From the NCBI GenBank assembly GCA_963761905.1, contig CAVXIQ010000001.1:186001-250000 (forward strand): a stretch of 64,000 nt of DNA. Reading direction: 5' to 3'. This document shows positions 56,032-63,976 of this stretch, piece by piece. The notes under the pieces are model-generated. The model saw only the letters and a program-made list of their open reading frames with translations. It was not told where the DNA came from and did no database searches. Position 1 is the first letter of the stretch; every line of letters begins with the position of its first letter. A program made the position numbers and the translations under genes. The stretch comes from Gaiellasilicea sp963761905. GTDB taxonomy: Bacteria > Actinomycetota > Thermoleophilia > Gaiellales > Gaiellaceae.

Positions 56032-56391
56032 GTTCGGCGCACCGTACCGCCCTCGCCCACGAGGACTGCCGCCCGTTCGGGCACGTCGGCGAGCCCGCGC
56101 CATTCCCGGAGGAGACCGAGCCGCCGCGCGAGCTCGCCGTTCCAGTCCGAGAGCAGCGGCGTCTCGATCCCGAGCGCCTCCTTCCAGGCTCGATGCGAGA
56201 ACGACGAGTCGCGGGAGACGCCGAAGACGCGCACGCCGGCGGCAGCGAACTCGGGCTCTCTGTCACGCAGGAGCAGGAGCTCCTGCGTTCAGGTGCGCGA
56301 CCAGTCGAAGAGGTAGAAGAACGAGGAGGATCGGGCCGTCGGCGACGAGCTCCTCGAGCTCAACGGCCTCGCCGTTCTCGCGCCACACCAC
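55965..56391 (-). CDS. Peroxiredoxin with in-frame UGA at the catalytic position (probable selenoprotein), frameshifted
   Basis: About 141 aa AhpC/TSA-type (AhpE/BCP-like) peroxiredoxin. VVWRENGEAVELEELVADG leads, after one extra T near 56318-56323, into FYLFDWSRT-UGA-TQELLLLRDREPEF and GVRVFGVSRDSSFSHRAWKE. The UGA (56291-56289) falls on the peroxidatic Cys of the T-C-T-x-E motif; the rest of the frame has no Cys, so Sec is the only possible catalytic residue. GTG 56391 follows TAGGCT by 6 nt. A perfect hairpin follows the UGA. Confidence 0.85.
56265..56291 (-). promoter_or_regulatory. UGA codon and SECIS-like hairpin of the peroxiredoxin gene
   Basis: Directly after UGA (56291-56289) the mRNA reads ACGCAGGAGC-UCCU-GCUCCUGCGU (56288-56265), a perfect 10-bp stem with a 4-nt loop. 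Bacterial SECIS elements lie just 3' of the Sec codon, so the place is right. The loop lacks a G, unlike E. coli fdhF, so SelB recognition is inferred, not shown. Confidence 0.65.
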
Positions 56392-56403
56392 CTGGCGAGC
56401 CTA
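56392..56403 (-). promoter_or_regulatory. Leaderless promoter -10 of the peroxiredoxin gene
   Basis: TAGGCT (56403-56398), cgccag, GTG 56391: the same hexamer and 6-nt spacing as the MFS promoter at 16123. Confidence 0.6.
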
Positions 56404-56516
56404 CAAGGCCGATCCGAGGTCCGAGACCGCGGGTCTGGGCATCCACGGGAGACCTGGATGAAGATCCACTGCCGTCGCGGCGGAGGCCGCCGTGGTCAGG
56501 CGGCGCTGGACCCGCT

Positions 56517-58619
56517 TCAGCTGCCGGGCTCGCCCGGCTGAGCCGGGCCGATGCGGTATGGCCGCATCATCTCGTTGTCCTCGTGCTCGACGATGTGGCA
56601 GTGCCAGACGAACTGGCCCGGCTTGTCGAAGAGCGCCTTGACGCGCGTGACCTGGCCCGGATAGGCAATCACCGTGTCCTTGAAGCCGGTCTCCCCCGGC
56701 TCCGGCGGCGTGATCTCCCCGTCCAGCTGGATCGGCTCGACGACCTCGTCGTTTTCGTCGAGCACGAGGCCTTCCCGGTCCACGACCTCGAACACGACCT
56801 CGTGGACGTGCATCGGATGGGCGTCGCCGGTCGTGTTGTAGAACTCCCAGACCTCGGTCGCACCGACGGCGGGGTTCTCGCTCACCGCATCCATCCAGAG
56901 CTTCTCTTCGGTGAAGCCGTCGACCTTTACGGTGCCGAGCAACGCCTCGACAGGGCCCTCGACCTCGTTGCCGTCGGCGTCGTGGCCCATGCCCATCTTC
57001 TCGATCAGCGCCAGCGGCCGCGTCAGCGTCGCCTCCGGCAGCGGCGTGAGCTCGGGCAGCTGCAGGAACTGCGGCGGCGTCGAATCGTCGACGTCGACCG
57101 CCGGCACGACGTTGAACTGCATGACCTGCCCGGTCGAGTCGGGATCCGAGACGGGGAAGTCGTCTCCCGGGGTGCCGCCGCCGAACGGCTCGTCTGGCCC
57201 CACGTTCCCGAGCACGTAGCTGCCTCCGGGAACGTTGGTGAAGTCGACGATCACGTCGGCCCGTTCGGCCGGTCCCATCAGCAGCCGGTTGCCGTGGTCG
57301 GCCGTGAGGTTGACGGGCGCGGCGAGGAACCCGCCCTCGTTTCCGATCTGCCACACCTCGACGCCCGGGATCTGCGCGAAGTCGAGGATCAGGAAGCGCG
57401 ACTGGCAGCCGTTGAGGAAGCGGAACCGGTAGCGCTGTCGCTCGACCGTGAGGAACGGCCACGTGTTGCCGTTGACCATGATCGTGTTGCCGAAGAACTC
57501 GGGGTTCCAGATCGGTGAGAACTCGCCCTCCGGGATGAAGTCGCCCACGATCTCGTCGAAGAACTCGCGCGTGTCGGGGTAGAAGAGCGAGCCGTCCAGG
57601 TTGAACGAGCGATCCTGGATTGCGATCGGGATCTCCCGGTAGCGCTTGTTCGGCGGGAACTTGTCGTTCTCCCGCGGCGCTGGGCCCGGAAGCGACGCCG
57701 GGCGGCCGTTCCTCGTGTCGAGGACTTCGTCGTCGCCGGCGGGACCGCCTCTGACGAGGTAGAAGCCGGCCGGACCCGCGTAGACGTTGAGGCGTGTCAT
57801 CCCGAGTGCGTGGTCGTGGTACCAGATCGTCGAGGCCCTGTTTTCGTTCGGGTACTGGAAGGTGGCAAAGCCGGGTCCCCACTCGACGCCGTAGGCGCCG
57901 CCCGCCTTGCCGGCGAAGAAGTCGTACCACGTCCCCTCGGTTGCGTAGTCCCCGGGGATGTTGCCCGCCGCGGGCAGATACCAGGCTTCCGCGTAGCCGT
58001 CGCTGTCGTCGGCCACTCCCACGGCGCCGTGCACGTGCGTGACGATCGGCACAGGACCGGTATAGGCACCAGGCGTCTCGTCGAACTCCGGGCGGCATGT
58101 CGCGGTGCATGGCGCCGCCGGGCGGGTTGGCCCAGTGCAGGGTCGGGTCGACCGGGAGGAGGTGCGGCAGGTAATTCCCGCTCCCGTCGACGAGCTCGTT
58201 GATCCACTTGACCCGGACCGGCCGGTTCCACATCGCCTCGATCGTGAGCGAGGGAGCATTGTGGACGAGCAGGCCGCGCTTGCTCTGTCGCCGTCGATGG
58301 CGCCGTAGCCCCAGACCCTCGTCTTCGGGAGGTTCGCAGGAAGAATCTGCTGCTCGAACTGCCGCATCGAGATCTCGTAGTAGTCGACGGTCTTGCCGCC
58401 GCGCTGGGTGATCGTGTCCGCCCTCGGCATCACCGGCGGGATCAGGAGTGGAGTGACGAACTTGGTCACGTCCGTCGGGTCGAGCGTGCCGCCCGGGAGC
58501 TGAGCGAGCGCCACCGGCGCACTCAGGCCCGGAACCCGCCCGAACAGGTAGAAGCCGGCGCTGGCGCCGCCGACCCAGGTGACGAACGTTCGCCGCGAGT
58601 ACCGCCGCAGAGTCTCCAT
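56517..58619 (-). CDS. Tat-exported multicopper oxidase (CotA/bilirubin-oxidase-like)
   Basis: 700 aa. Twin-arginine signal RRYSRRTFVTWVGGASAG and three cupredoxin domains with all copper motifs: HVHGAV, WYHDHALGMTRLN, HPMHVHEVVFEV and HCHIVEHEDNEMMRP (type 1 copper Cys in HCH). Between about 58285 and 58093 the true sequence (RGLLVHNAPSLTIEAMWNRP, DPTLHWANPPGGAMHRD) lies in another frame: two opposite indels that cancel. ATG 58619 has AAGGAG 8 nt upstream. May oxidise metals or phenolics at the cell surface. Confidence 0.92.
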   Translation of the reverse strand: METLRRYSRRTFVTWVGGASAGFYLFGRVPGLSAPVALAQLPGGTLDPTDVTKFVTPLLIPPVMPRADTITQRGGKTVDYYEISMRQFEQQILPANLPKTRVWGYGAIDGDRASAACSSTMLPRSRSRRCGTGRSGSSGSTSSSTGAGITCRTSSRSTRPCTGPTRPAAPCTATCRPEFDETPGAYTGPVPIVTHVHGAVGVADDSDGYAEAWYLPAAGNIPGDYATEGTWYDFFAGKAGGAYGVEWGPGFATFQYPNENRASTIWYHDHALGMTRLNVYAGPAGFYLVRGGPAGDDEVLDTRNGRPASLPGPAPRENDKFPPNKRYREIPIAIQDRSFNLDGSLFYPDTREFFDEIVGDFIPEGEFSPIWNPEFFGNTIMVNGNTWPFLTVERQRYRFRFLNGCQSRFLILDFAQIPGVEVWQIGNEGGFLAAPVNLTADHGNRLLMGPAERADVIVDFTNVPGGSYVLGNVGPDEPFGGGTPGDDFPVSDPDSTGQVMQFNVVPAVDVDDSTPPQFLQLPELTPLPEATLTRPLALIEKMGMGHDADGNEVEGPVEALLGTVKVDGFTEEKLWMDAVSENPAVGATEVWEFYNTTGDAHPMHVHEVVFEVVDREGLVLDENDEVVEPIQLDGEITPPEPGETGFKDTVIAYPGQVTRVKALFDKPGQFVWHCHIVEHEDNEMMRPYRIGPAQPGEPGS

Positions 58620-58844
58620 CAGGTAGCTCCTTCCCACCTCTTGTGGCCCTCATCGTCCCGCGGCGACGCAAGCCTGGGCTCCGTTCTTATCCGCATCTCT
58701 GATCAGTGGGCGCGCGGATTTGGTGTGGCCCGTACGACGCGCGTCGCGGCCGGAGTCATCCTTCGCGCTCGCGAAGCGCGGCGGCAACCGGCTCGGGCTC
58801 GTCGACACGACGACCTTCGCGTGACGGCGTGCGCGAGGCCGTAG
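58620..58844. other. Intergenic region between the MCO and GCS2 genes
   Basis: 225 bases. It holds the MCO ribosome binding site and a lower-GC stretch (gttcttatccgcatctctgatcag, 58682-58705) that probably contains its promoter, and a perfect CTTCGCG-CT-CGCGAAG hairpin (58761-58776) without a T tract that may end the GCS2 operon. No gene seen. Confidence 0.45.
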
Positions 58845-60041
58845 CTAGGCGGCGGCGGGAGCGGCCTCGGTCGCCTTCGCGATCTCCTCGACGACCTCGA
58901 CGATGTCGCGGTTCGCGTTGAAGACGCGGAGCTGGCGGTCGGAGCCGTTGCCGCGGCCGAGGATCTCGCCGATCCCCTCGAGCTCGCGGTCGGAGCCGAG
59001 CTCGCGCGCGTGCGGCTCGATCTCCTTCAGCGTCCGCCTGATGATCTGCGCCACCGGCACGCGGTTGCGGAGGCCCGCGCCGAGATCCATCACCGGCGCC
59101 TCGAGCCCGTACCGGGCGGCGAGCCACTTGTTCTCGGTGGTCAGGATCCGGTGGTACGACGGAATCGTCTCCCCACGCTCGAACCGCTCGCAGAGCGACT
59201 TGACGAGCGCCTGGCAGTACGCGGCGAGCGCGGTTGCGTCCTCGACCCGCGTGACCGCGTCGCAGATCCGGATCTCGACCGTCCCGAGCCGCGGGTGGAG
59301 GCGGATGTCCCACCAGATGTGCGTGTAATCGGCGATGCACCCGGTGCGCTCGAGCTGGCCGACCACCTCGGCGTAGTCCGCGTAGTCGGCGAACCGCGGC
59401 GGCGGCCCGGAGCGCGGGAACGCGGCGAAGACCATCTGCCGGCTCGAGGAGAGGCCGGTCGGCTCGCCGCGCCAGAAGGGCGAGCTGGCCGAGAGCGCGA
59501 GCAGCGGCCCGAGCTGGGGGAGAAGCCCGTTCACGACCTGGATCGCCTTCTCGGGATCGTCGACGGCGACGTGGACGTGCATCCCGAAGATCAGCTCCCG
59601 CCGCGCGATGTACTGGAGCTGGTCGACGAGATTGCGGTAGCGGTCGCGTGCCGTGATCCGCTGCCGCTCGAAGAGCGAGAACGGATGCGTTCCGGCGGAG
59701 CCCACCCGCATTCCCTTCTCGCGCCCGACCTCCACGACGTAGGCCCGGAGCTTCACCAGCTCGGCCTGGATGTCGCCGGCGGTCCGGCACACGGGCGTCG
59801 CGATCTCGAGCACCGACTGCATCAGCTCGGCGTTGATCCGCGGTTCGAGCTCGTGCCCGCTGATCGCCTGCAGGACCGTGTCGATGTGCTGGACGAGATC
59901 GAACGTCTCGCCGTCGAGGAGCATGTACTCCTCCTCGACCCCGAGCGTGTACGGATCCGATTGGCCGAACGTGTGGTCGAGGACGCTGCCGCCGTGGACG
60001 GCGCCCTTGCCGGTGATCGAGTTCGGATAGATCTGCTTCAC
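58845..60041 (-). CDS. Carboxylate-amine ligase of the YbdK/GCS2 family
   Basis: 398 aa. TLGVEEEYMLLDGETFDL, ELMQSVLEIATPVCRTAGDI, FGMHVHVAVDDPEKAIQVVN and WWDIRLHPRLGTVEIRICDA match glutamate-cysteine-ligase type 2 proteins. These ligate an acid and an amine with ATP; weak glutamate-cysteine ligase activity is known for E. coli YbdK, but the true substrates here are unknown. GTG start overlaps the RidA stop by 4 bases. Confidence 0.88.
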   Translation of the reverse strand: MKQIYPNSITGKGAVHGGSVLDHTFGQSDPYTLGVEEEYMLLDGETFDLVQHIDTVLQAISGHELEPRINAELMQSVLEIATPVCRTAGDIQAELVKLRAYVVEVGREKGMRVGSAGTHPFSLFERQRITARDRYRNLVDQLQYIARRELIFGMHVHVAVDDPEKAIQVVNGLLPQLGPLLALSASSPFWRGEPTGLSSSRQMVFAAFPRSGPPPRFADYADYAEVVGQLERTGCIADYTHIWWDIRLHPRLGTVEIRICDAVTRVEDATALAAYCQALVKSLCERFERGETIPSYHRILTTENKWLAARYGLEAPVMDLGAGLRNRVPVAQIIRRTLKEIEPHARELGSDRELEGIGEILGRGNGSDRQLRVFNANRDIVEVVEEIAKATEAAPAAA

Positions 60042-60418
60042 GGGAGCACGGCCTCTGCCTCGATCTCGACCTTCCAGCGAGGGTCGAGCAGGCCGCTGAT
60101 CACGAGCATCGCGCTCGCCGGTCGGATCTCGGAGAAGACCTCGCCGTGCGCGCGTCCGACCTCCTGCCAGTCGTCGGCCTGCGTCAGATAGACCCGGGTC
60201 CGGACGACATCCGCGAAGCTCGCGCCGGCCTCGGCAAGGGCGCCGCCGACGATCTCGAGGCAGAGCTTCGCCTGCTCGTAGGCGCTCTCGGGCGGCTCGC
60301 CCTCGCGCGGGATCGGCGCCGTGCCGGAGACATGAACCGTCCGTCCGGCGACGACGGCGCGAGAGTAGCCGACCACCGGCTCCATGGGTGAATGCCCGGC
60401 GATGAGGCGGCGCTCCAT
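60038..60418 (-). CDS. RidA/YjgF family protein
   Basis: 126 aa Rid-family enamine/imine deaminase-like protein: VVGYSRAVVAGRTVHVSGTA, ESAYEQAKLCLEIVGGALAE, VVRTRVYLTQADDWQEVGRA, and RPASAMLVISGLLDPRWKVE with the usual C-terminal EIEAEAV. The catalytic Arg is replaced or shifted (DPRWKVEIE keeps Arg). ATG follows GATACT by 6 nt; its -10 lies on the same bases as the -10 of the divergent gene. Confidence 0.87.
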   Translation of the reverse strand: MERRLIAGHSPMEPVVGYSRAVVAGRTVHVSGTAPIPREGEPPESAYEQAKLCLEIVGGALAEAGASFADVVRTRVYLTQADDWQEVGRAHGEVFSEIRPASAMLVISGLLDPRWKVEIEAEAVLP

Positions 60419-60437
60419 CGATCTAGTATCGCCCCCG
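60419..60437. promoter_or_regulatory. Overlapping divergent leaderless promoters (RidA / serine hydrolase)
   Basis: Bases 60424-60430 read TAGTATC forward and GATACTA in reverse. TAGTAT is 8 nt from the forward ATG 60438 and GATACT is 6 nt from the leftward ATG 60418. Two polymerases cannot use the site at once, so the genes should be mutually exclusive at the moment of initiation. Confidence 0.55.
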
Positions 60438-61244
60438 ATGGACTCGCTTCGCCAGATCGACGGCTGGTCGGCCGACCACGCCGCGGCCGCCGTCGTGCGA
60501 TCCGAGGGCGTCGTCGACTCGCACGGTCCGGCGGAGCACAGCTTTCGCTGGGCGTCGGTGACGAAGCTCGCGACGGCGCTGGCGACGCTCGTGGCCGCCG
60601 AGGAGGGAGCGCTCGAGCTCGACGAGCCCGCAGGCCCGCCCGGCTCGACGGTGCGCCACCTGCTCGCACACGCGAGCGGGCTTCCATTCGACCCGGGCCC
60701 GCCCCTCGCGCGGCCCGGCGCGCGGCGGATCTACTCGAATCACGGCTTCGAGGTGCTCGCGGAGCACGTCGCGACTCGGACCGAGATCCCGTTTCCCGAG
60801 TACCTCGCCGAGGCGGTCTTCGTCCCGCTCGGAATGGCGGCCGAGCTGCGGGGCTCGGCCGGCGCGGACGTTCACGGCTCGCTGGACGACCTCGTGGCGC
60901 TCGCCCGCGAGCTGCTCCATCCGACCCTGGTCGCGCCGGAGACGCTCGCCGAAGCGACGACAGTCGTGTTCCCGGGCCTCAACGGCGTCCTGCCCGGCAT
61001 CGGCCGCTTCGACCCGCTCGACTGGGGTCTCGGCTTCGAGCTGAAGGACGGCAAGCCGGGACACTGGACGGGATCTCTCACCTCGCCCCGCACGTTCGGC
61101 CACTTCGGCGGCTCCGGCACCTTCCTCTGGGTCGATCCGGAGCGCGAGCTCGCGCTCGCCTGTCTCACCGACCGCGAGTTCGACGACTGGGCGCTGACCG
61201 CCTGGCCCGCTCTCTCAGACGCCGTCCTGCAGGAAGTCGAGTAG
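60438..61244 (+). CDS. Serine hydrolase, beta-lactamase class C / PBP-like family
   Basis: 268 aa, shorter than true class C enzymes. SVTK (near residue 41) holds the nucleophile, YSNHG (near 102) stands for YxN, and HFGGSG (near 222) for the KTG motif. No signal peptide, so probably cytoplasmic. Could be an esterase or D-aminopeptidase-like enzyme; resistance is not implied. The last 30 bases overlap the leftward hydrolase gene. Confidence 0.85.
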   Translation: MDSLRQIDGWSADHAAAAVVRSEGVVDSHGPAEHSFRWASVTKLATALATLVAAEEGALELDEPAGPPGSTVRHLLAHASGLPFDPGPPLARPGARRIYSNHGFEVLAEHVATRTEIPFPEYLAEAVFVPLGMAAELRGSAGADVHGSLDDLVALARELLHPTLVAPETLAEATTVVFPGLNGVLPGIGRFDPLDWGLGFELKDGKPGHWTGSLTSPRTFGHFGGSGTFLWVDPERELALACLTDREFDDWALTAWPALSDAVLQEVE

Positions 61245-61940
61245 AAGCCGGTTCAGCTCTTCGGGTCGCTCGAGGCTCGGCAGGTGGCCGGCGCCGACGA
61301 TCCGCTCGAGCCGCGCGCCGGGGATCTCGACGGCGAGCTTCTCCGCCATGATCACGATGTCCTCGACGTCGTCGGAGCCGACGACGACGAGAGTCGGAGT
61401 CGACACCTCTGCCAGCCGTTCTGCCGCCGGCGGCTCGGGCCAGATCCCCGTTACCTCGTCCTCGACCGGCAGCTGCAGCTCGTACGAGCGGAGCGTCATC
61501 GCCTCGGTGAGCGTCCGCACGTCCTCGCCCGCGTCGCTCGCGAGCCACATCCGGGCCTGCGCGGCCGCCGCGCCGGCCAGGTCGCCGCGCTCCAGCGCCT
61601 CCTCTTCCTCCGCGAAGTCAGCCTTGGCCGCATCCGACCAGTCCCAGCCGCCGAGACCCGCGCCGACGAGCACGAGCCGCTCGACGAGCTCCGGCCTGGC
61701 GAGCGCGAGCTCGAGCGCGATCCGCCCGCCGAACGAGCAGCCGACCACAGCGGCGGGAGCATCGAGCTGCGCGGCCGCGTGCGACACGTAGTCGATCGTT
61801 CCGGGCTCGAGCGGCGTCTCGCCGAAGCCGGGTAGGTCGGGTGCGAGCGCGCGATGACCCGCCGCCCCCAGCGCCTCGAGCTGCGGCGCCCACATGCGGC
61901 GATCCGCGATTCCCGCATGCAGGAGCAGGACGTTGCTCAC
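61215..61940 (-). CDS. Alpha/beta hydrolase
   Basis: 241 aa. HAGIADRRMWAPQLEAL oxyanion region, nucleophile Ser in VVGCSFGGRIALELAL, acid Asp in VVVGSDDVEDIV and His in VGAGHLPSLERPEELN. Substrate unknown. ATG overlaps the stop of the cyclic-nucleotide-binding gene (ATGA), so they form one operon. Confidence 0.88.
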   Translation of the reverse strand: MSNVLLLHAGIADRRMWAPQLEALGAAGHRALAPDLPGFGETPLEPGTIDYVSHAAAQLDAPAAVVGCSFGGRIALELALARPELVERLVLVGAGLGGWDWSDAAKADFAEEEEALERGDLAGAAAAQARMWLASDAGEDVRTLTEAMTLRSYELQLPVEDEVTGIWPEPPAAERLAEVSTPTLVVVGSDDVEDIVIMAEKLAVEIPGARLERIVGAGHLPSLERPEELNRLLLDFLQDGV

Positions 61941-62308
61941 TCGTCGGCGGCGAAGATCGGTCGGAGCAGCTCGTCGAAGCTCGCCTGGTCGCAGCTCGCG
62001 ACAACGGCCGGCGTGACGGCGCGCACCGACGCCGTGCGTGGGATGTGCATCGCGAGCGCGACCTCGCCGAAGTAGTCGCCTGGCCGGAGAATCCGCCGAT
62101 CGCCGATCGGATCCTGCGTCACGTTCAGCATCCCGGAGAGGACGACGTAGAAGCGGTCGCCCTCCTCGCCCTGGCGGACGACCGCCGCGCCCGCCGGAAC
62201 CTCCTCGCGTGCCATTCGGCCTGCGAGCTTGTTGAGCTGCTCGCCGGGGAGGCTCGAGAGCAACCCGATCCGGCTCAGCTCGTGCACCGTTGCCGGGACA
62301 TGGCGCAC
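61937..62308 (-). CDS. Cyclic nucleotide-binding domain protein
   Basis: 123 aa, a single cNMP-binding (CAP_ED) domain and nothing else: LSRIGLLSSLPGEQLNKLAG, VVRQGEEGDRFYVVLSGML, and the phosphate-binding cassette RPGDYFGEVALAMHIPRTAS. In Crp-type sites the cassette has FGE..L.....R, so a cyclic nucleotide could bind. With no DNA-binding domain it probably acts through a partner. GTG overlaps the stop of the acidic gene (TAGTG). Confidence 0.85.
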   Translation of the reverse strand: MRHVPATVHELSRIGLLSSLPGEQLNKLAGRMAREEVPAGAAVVRQGEEGDRFYVVLSGMLNVTQDPIGDRRILRPGDYFGEVALAMHIPRTASVRAVTPAVVASCDQASFDELLRPIFAADE

Positions 62309-62436
62309 TAGTCCTCGTCCTCCTCCTGGGGAAGCTCCGGGTCGGCCTCGTTCGGCCCGCGCATCTCCTCCTCGGCCTCGATGCGGCTCGGGCTCTGCTC
62401 CTGCTCTTCCTCGGTCGGCTGGGGACTCTCGGTCAT
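62308..62436 (-). CDS. Very acidic 42-residue protein
   Basis: MTESPQPTEEEQEQSPSRIE followed by a tail ending PELPQEEDED: about 40 percent Glu/Asp, no Cys, likely disordered. AGAGGAG lies 4-5 nt upstream of ATG. The tight TAGTG overlap with the cNMP gene suggests co-translation. Function unknown; it is too short and too compositionally biased to assign, but the ribosome binding site and coupling support a real gene. Confidence 0.6.
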   Translation of the reverse strand: MTESPQPTEEEQEQSPSRIEAEEEMRGPNEADPELPQEEDED

Positions 62437-62463
62437 GGATCTCCTCTGAGTATGGTCGTCGCT
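62437..62463. promoter_or_regulatory. Overlapping divergent promoters (acidic protein / Nudix)
   Basis: Forward TATGGT (62451-62456), 7 nt, GTG 62464. In reverse, the same bases read CATACT, about 13 nt before the ATG of the acidic gene with its ribosome binding site between. So one side would be leaderless and the other leadered from one shared site. Confidence 0.45.
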
Positions 62464-62968
62464 GTGGGCATTCTGGACGATTGGCGCTTCTGCCCCCGCT
62501 GCGGCGGCCAGCTGACGAGCGCTCGACGGTCGCGTTCGCTGCGAGCAGGGGCACGACCACTGGGCGAATCCCGTCCCAGGCTCGCAGGCGCTCGTCGAGC
62601 GCGAGGGGCGCGTGCTCCTCGGCCGCCGCGGAACCGAGCCCGGCCTCGGCCGCTGGGACATCCCCGGCGGCTTCGTCCACGAGGACGAGCACCCACTCGA
62701 CGCGCTCCACCGCGAGCTCCGGGAGGAGACGGGGCTCGAGATCGAGCCGAACGAGCTCTTCGGGATCTGGATGCAGCGCTACGACGGCCGAACCGTGCTC
62801 TGCCTCACCTGGATCGCCCGGGTCGCCGGAGGAATCGAGCGGCCGGGCGACGACCTCGTCGAGCTTCGCTGGTTCGGGCCGGACGAGCTGCCCGCGCCGG
62901 ACGAGCTCGCCTTCGAGACGTTCGTCGAGATCCTCTCACTCTGGCGAACGCGGCACCAGCACGCGTAG
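62464..62968 (+). CDS. Nudix hydrolase with zinc-ribbon start, frameshifted
   Basis: About 167 aa. Zinc ribbon WRFCPRCGGQL and, after a +1 shift near 62514, RVRCEQGHDHWANPVP, then RVLLGRRGTEPGLGRWDIPG, and the Nudix box GGFVHEDEHPLDALHREL-REETGLE. The NudC-like CPRCGG...C...H...WANP lead suggests dinucleotide (NADH-type) pyrophosphatase relatives, but the C-terminal NudC motif is absent. GTG 62464 (leaderless) is preferred to ATG 62452. Overlaps the DGK-like gene tail to tail by 33 bases. Confidence 0.85.
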
Positions 62969-63739
62969 CGCCTGCGGCTCGATCCGGAGCTCGACCGGTG
63001 ACTCGAGTCGCGCCGGCTCGCCGTCGATCGCTGCCCGAACCGACCGGCCAGCCGTCTCGATCGTCAGCTCGGTGCAGCTCCGCTCGTCCCAGGTGATCCG
63101 CCGGAACCCGTGTGGGACGTAGAGGTGGAGCCGCCCGTCGTCCATCGTTTCCCGCTCGCCGATCGAGAGCAGCTCGAAGTTGTAGGCGTTGACGGCGACG
63201 ACGACGACCCGTGCGGCCACGAGGTCGCCGTCGATCACGAACGGATCCTTGCCGCGGTGCTCGCGCGCCACGAGCAGCAGGGCGCGAAGCCGGGCGAGCG
63301 CGTCGCGCCGGCGGCGGTGCCGCTCGCGGCGATGGACGAGCAGCGCGTAGAGACCCAGCGAGACGTTGTTCAGGAACAGCCGCTCTCCGACCCGGCCGAC
63401 GTCGATTCGCAGCTCGTCGCCCTCGAACGCGGCAAGCGCGCCAAGCGGATCGTCGCGGTCGAGCCCGATGTCGCGAGCGAAGTGGTTGCGGGTTCCGAAC
63501 GGGATGCAGACGAACGGGAGGTCGCGCTCGATCGCCACCTCCGCGACGGCCGCAAGCGAGCCGTCGCCGCCCGCCATCCCGAGCACCTCGGCATCGGCTG
63601 AGCGCGCCAGCTCCTGGAGGTCGTCGTCCGGCTCGAGCAAGTGAACGTCGATCCCGCGGGCGATCGCCGCGTCGCGGAGCTCGTCGGCGCTCGGTGAATC
63701 GGTGCCGGAGCGTGGGTTCACGATCAGGAATGTCCGCAT
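62936..63739 (-). CDS. Diacylglycerol/sphingosine kinase-like lipid kinase
   Basis: 267 aa with the DAGK catalytic region: MRTFLIVNPRSGTDSPSADE, GMAGGDGSLAAVAEVAIERD (GGDG loop) and FVCIPFGTRNHFARDIGLD, where the usual PxGTxND reads PFGTRNH. FLNNVSLGLYALLVHRRE matches the second domain. Likely phosphorylates a lipid alcohol. ATG 63739 is chosen by similarity; no ribosome binding site or -10 box is convincing. Confidence 0.88.
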   Translation of the reverse strand: MRTFLIVNPRSGTDSPSADELRDAAIARGIDVHLLEPDDDLQELARSADAEVLGMAGGDGSLAAVAEVAIERDLPFVCIPFGTRNHFARDIGLDRDDPLGALAAFEGDELRIDVGRVGERLFLNNVSLGLYALLVHRRERHRRRRDALARLRALLLVAREHRGKDPFVIDGDLVAARVVVVAVNAYNFELLSIGERETMDDGRLHLYVPHGFRRITWDERSCTELTIETAGRSVRAAIDGEPARLESPVELRIEPQALRVLVPRSPE

Positions 63740-63766
63740 GTGAGAGAGGCCCAACCGTCCTCGAAG

Positions 63767-63784
63767 ATGGGCCGTTCGGCCCAT
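63767..63784. other. Perfect hairpin between divergent genes
   Basis: ATGGGCC-GTTC-GGCCCAT, a 7-bp perfect stem. It lies between the leftward kinase start and the small rightward gene and could be an operator or leader structure. Confidence 0.4.
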
Positions 63785-63817
63785 GTACCCGCCGGGCCGA
63801 TTCCCGATCATCGGGAC

Positions 63818-63976
63818 ATGGATCGCGGTCTTCACCTCATCGCAGACGATCTCTCCGAGACGTGGATCGAGGACTGGGCCGCAGTCGGGCTGAGCGAGCT
63901 CGAGGCGCTGCTCGCCAAGCACGCGGCGTTCCTCGGTTATCTCGAGGACACGGCCACCGAGCTCGAGCCGAGCTAG
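63818..63976 (+). CDS. Small hypothetical protein
   Basis: 52 aa starting MDRGLHLIADDLSETWIEDW and ending LGYLEDTATELEPS; acidic and helical. ATG follows GATCAT and 6 nt, weak support for a leaderless start. No family recognised. It could be a chance frame, but its codon use looks like its neighbours and it is not overlapped by another gene. Confidence 0.45.
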   Translation: MDRGLHLIADDLSETWIEDWAAVGLSELEALLAKHAAFLGYLEDTATELEPS

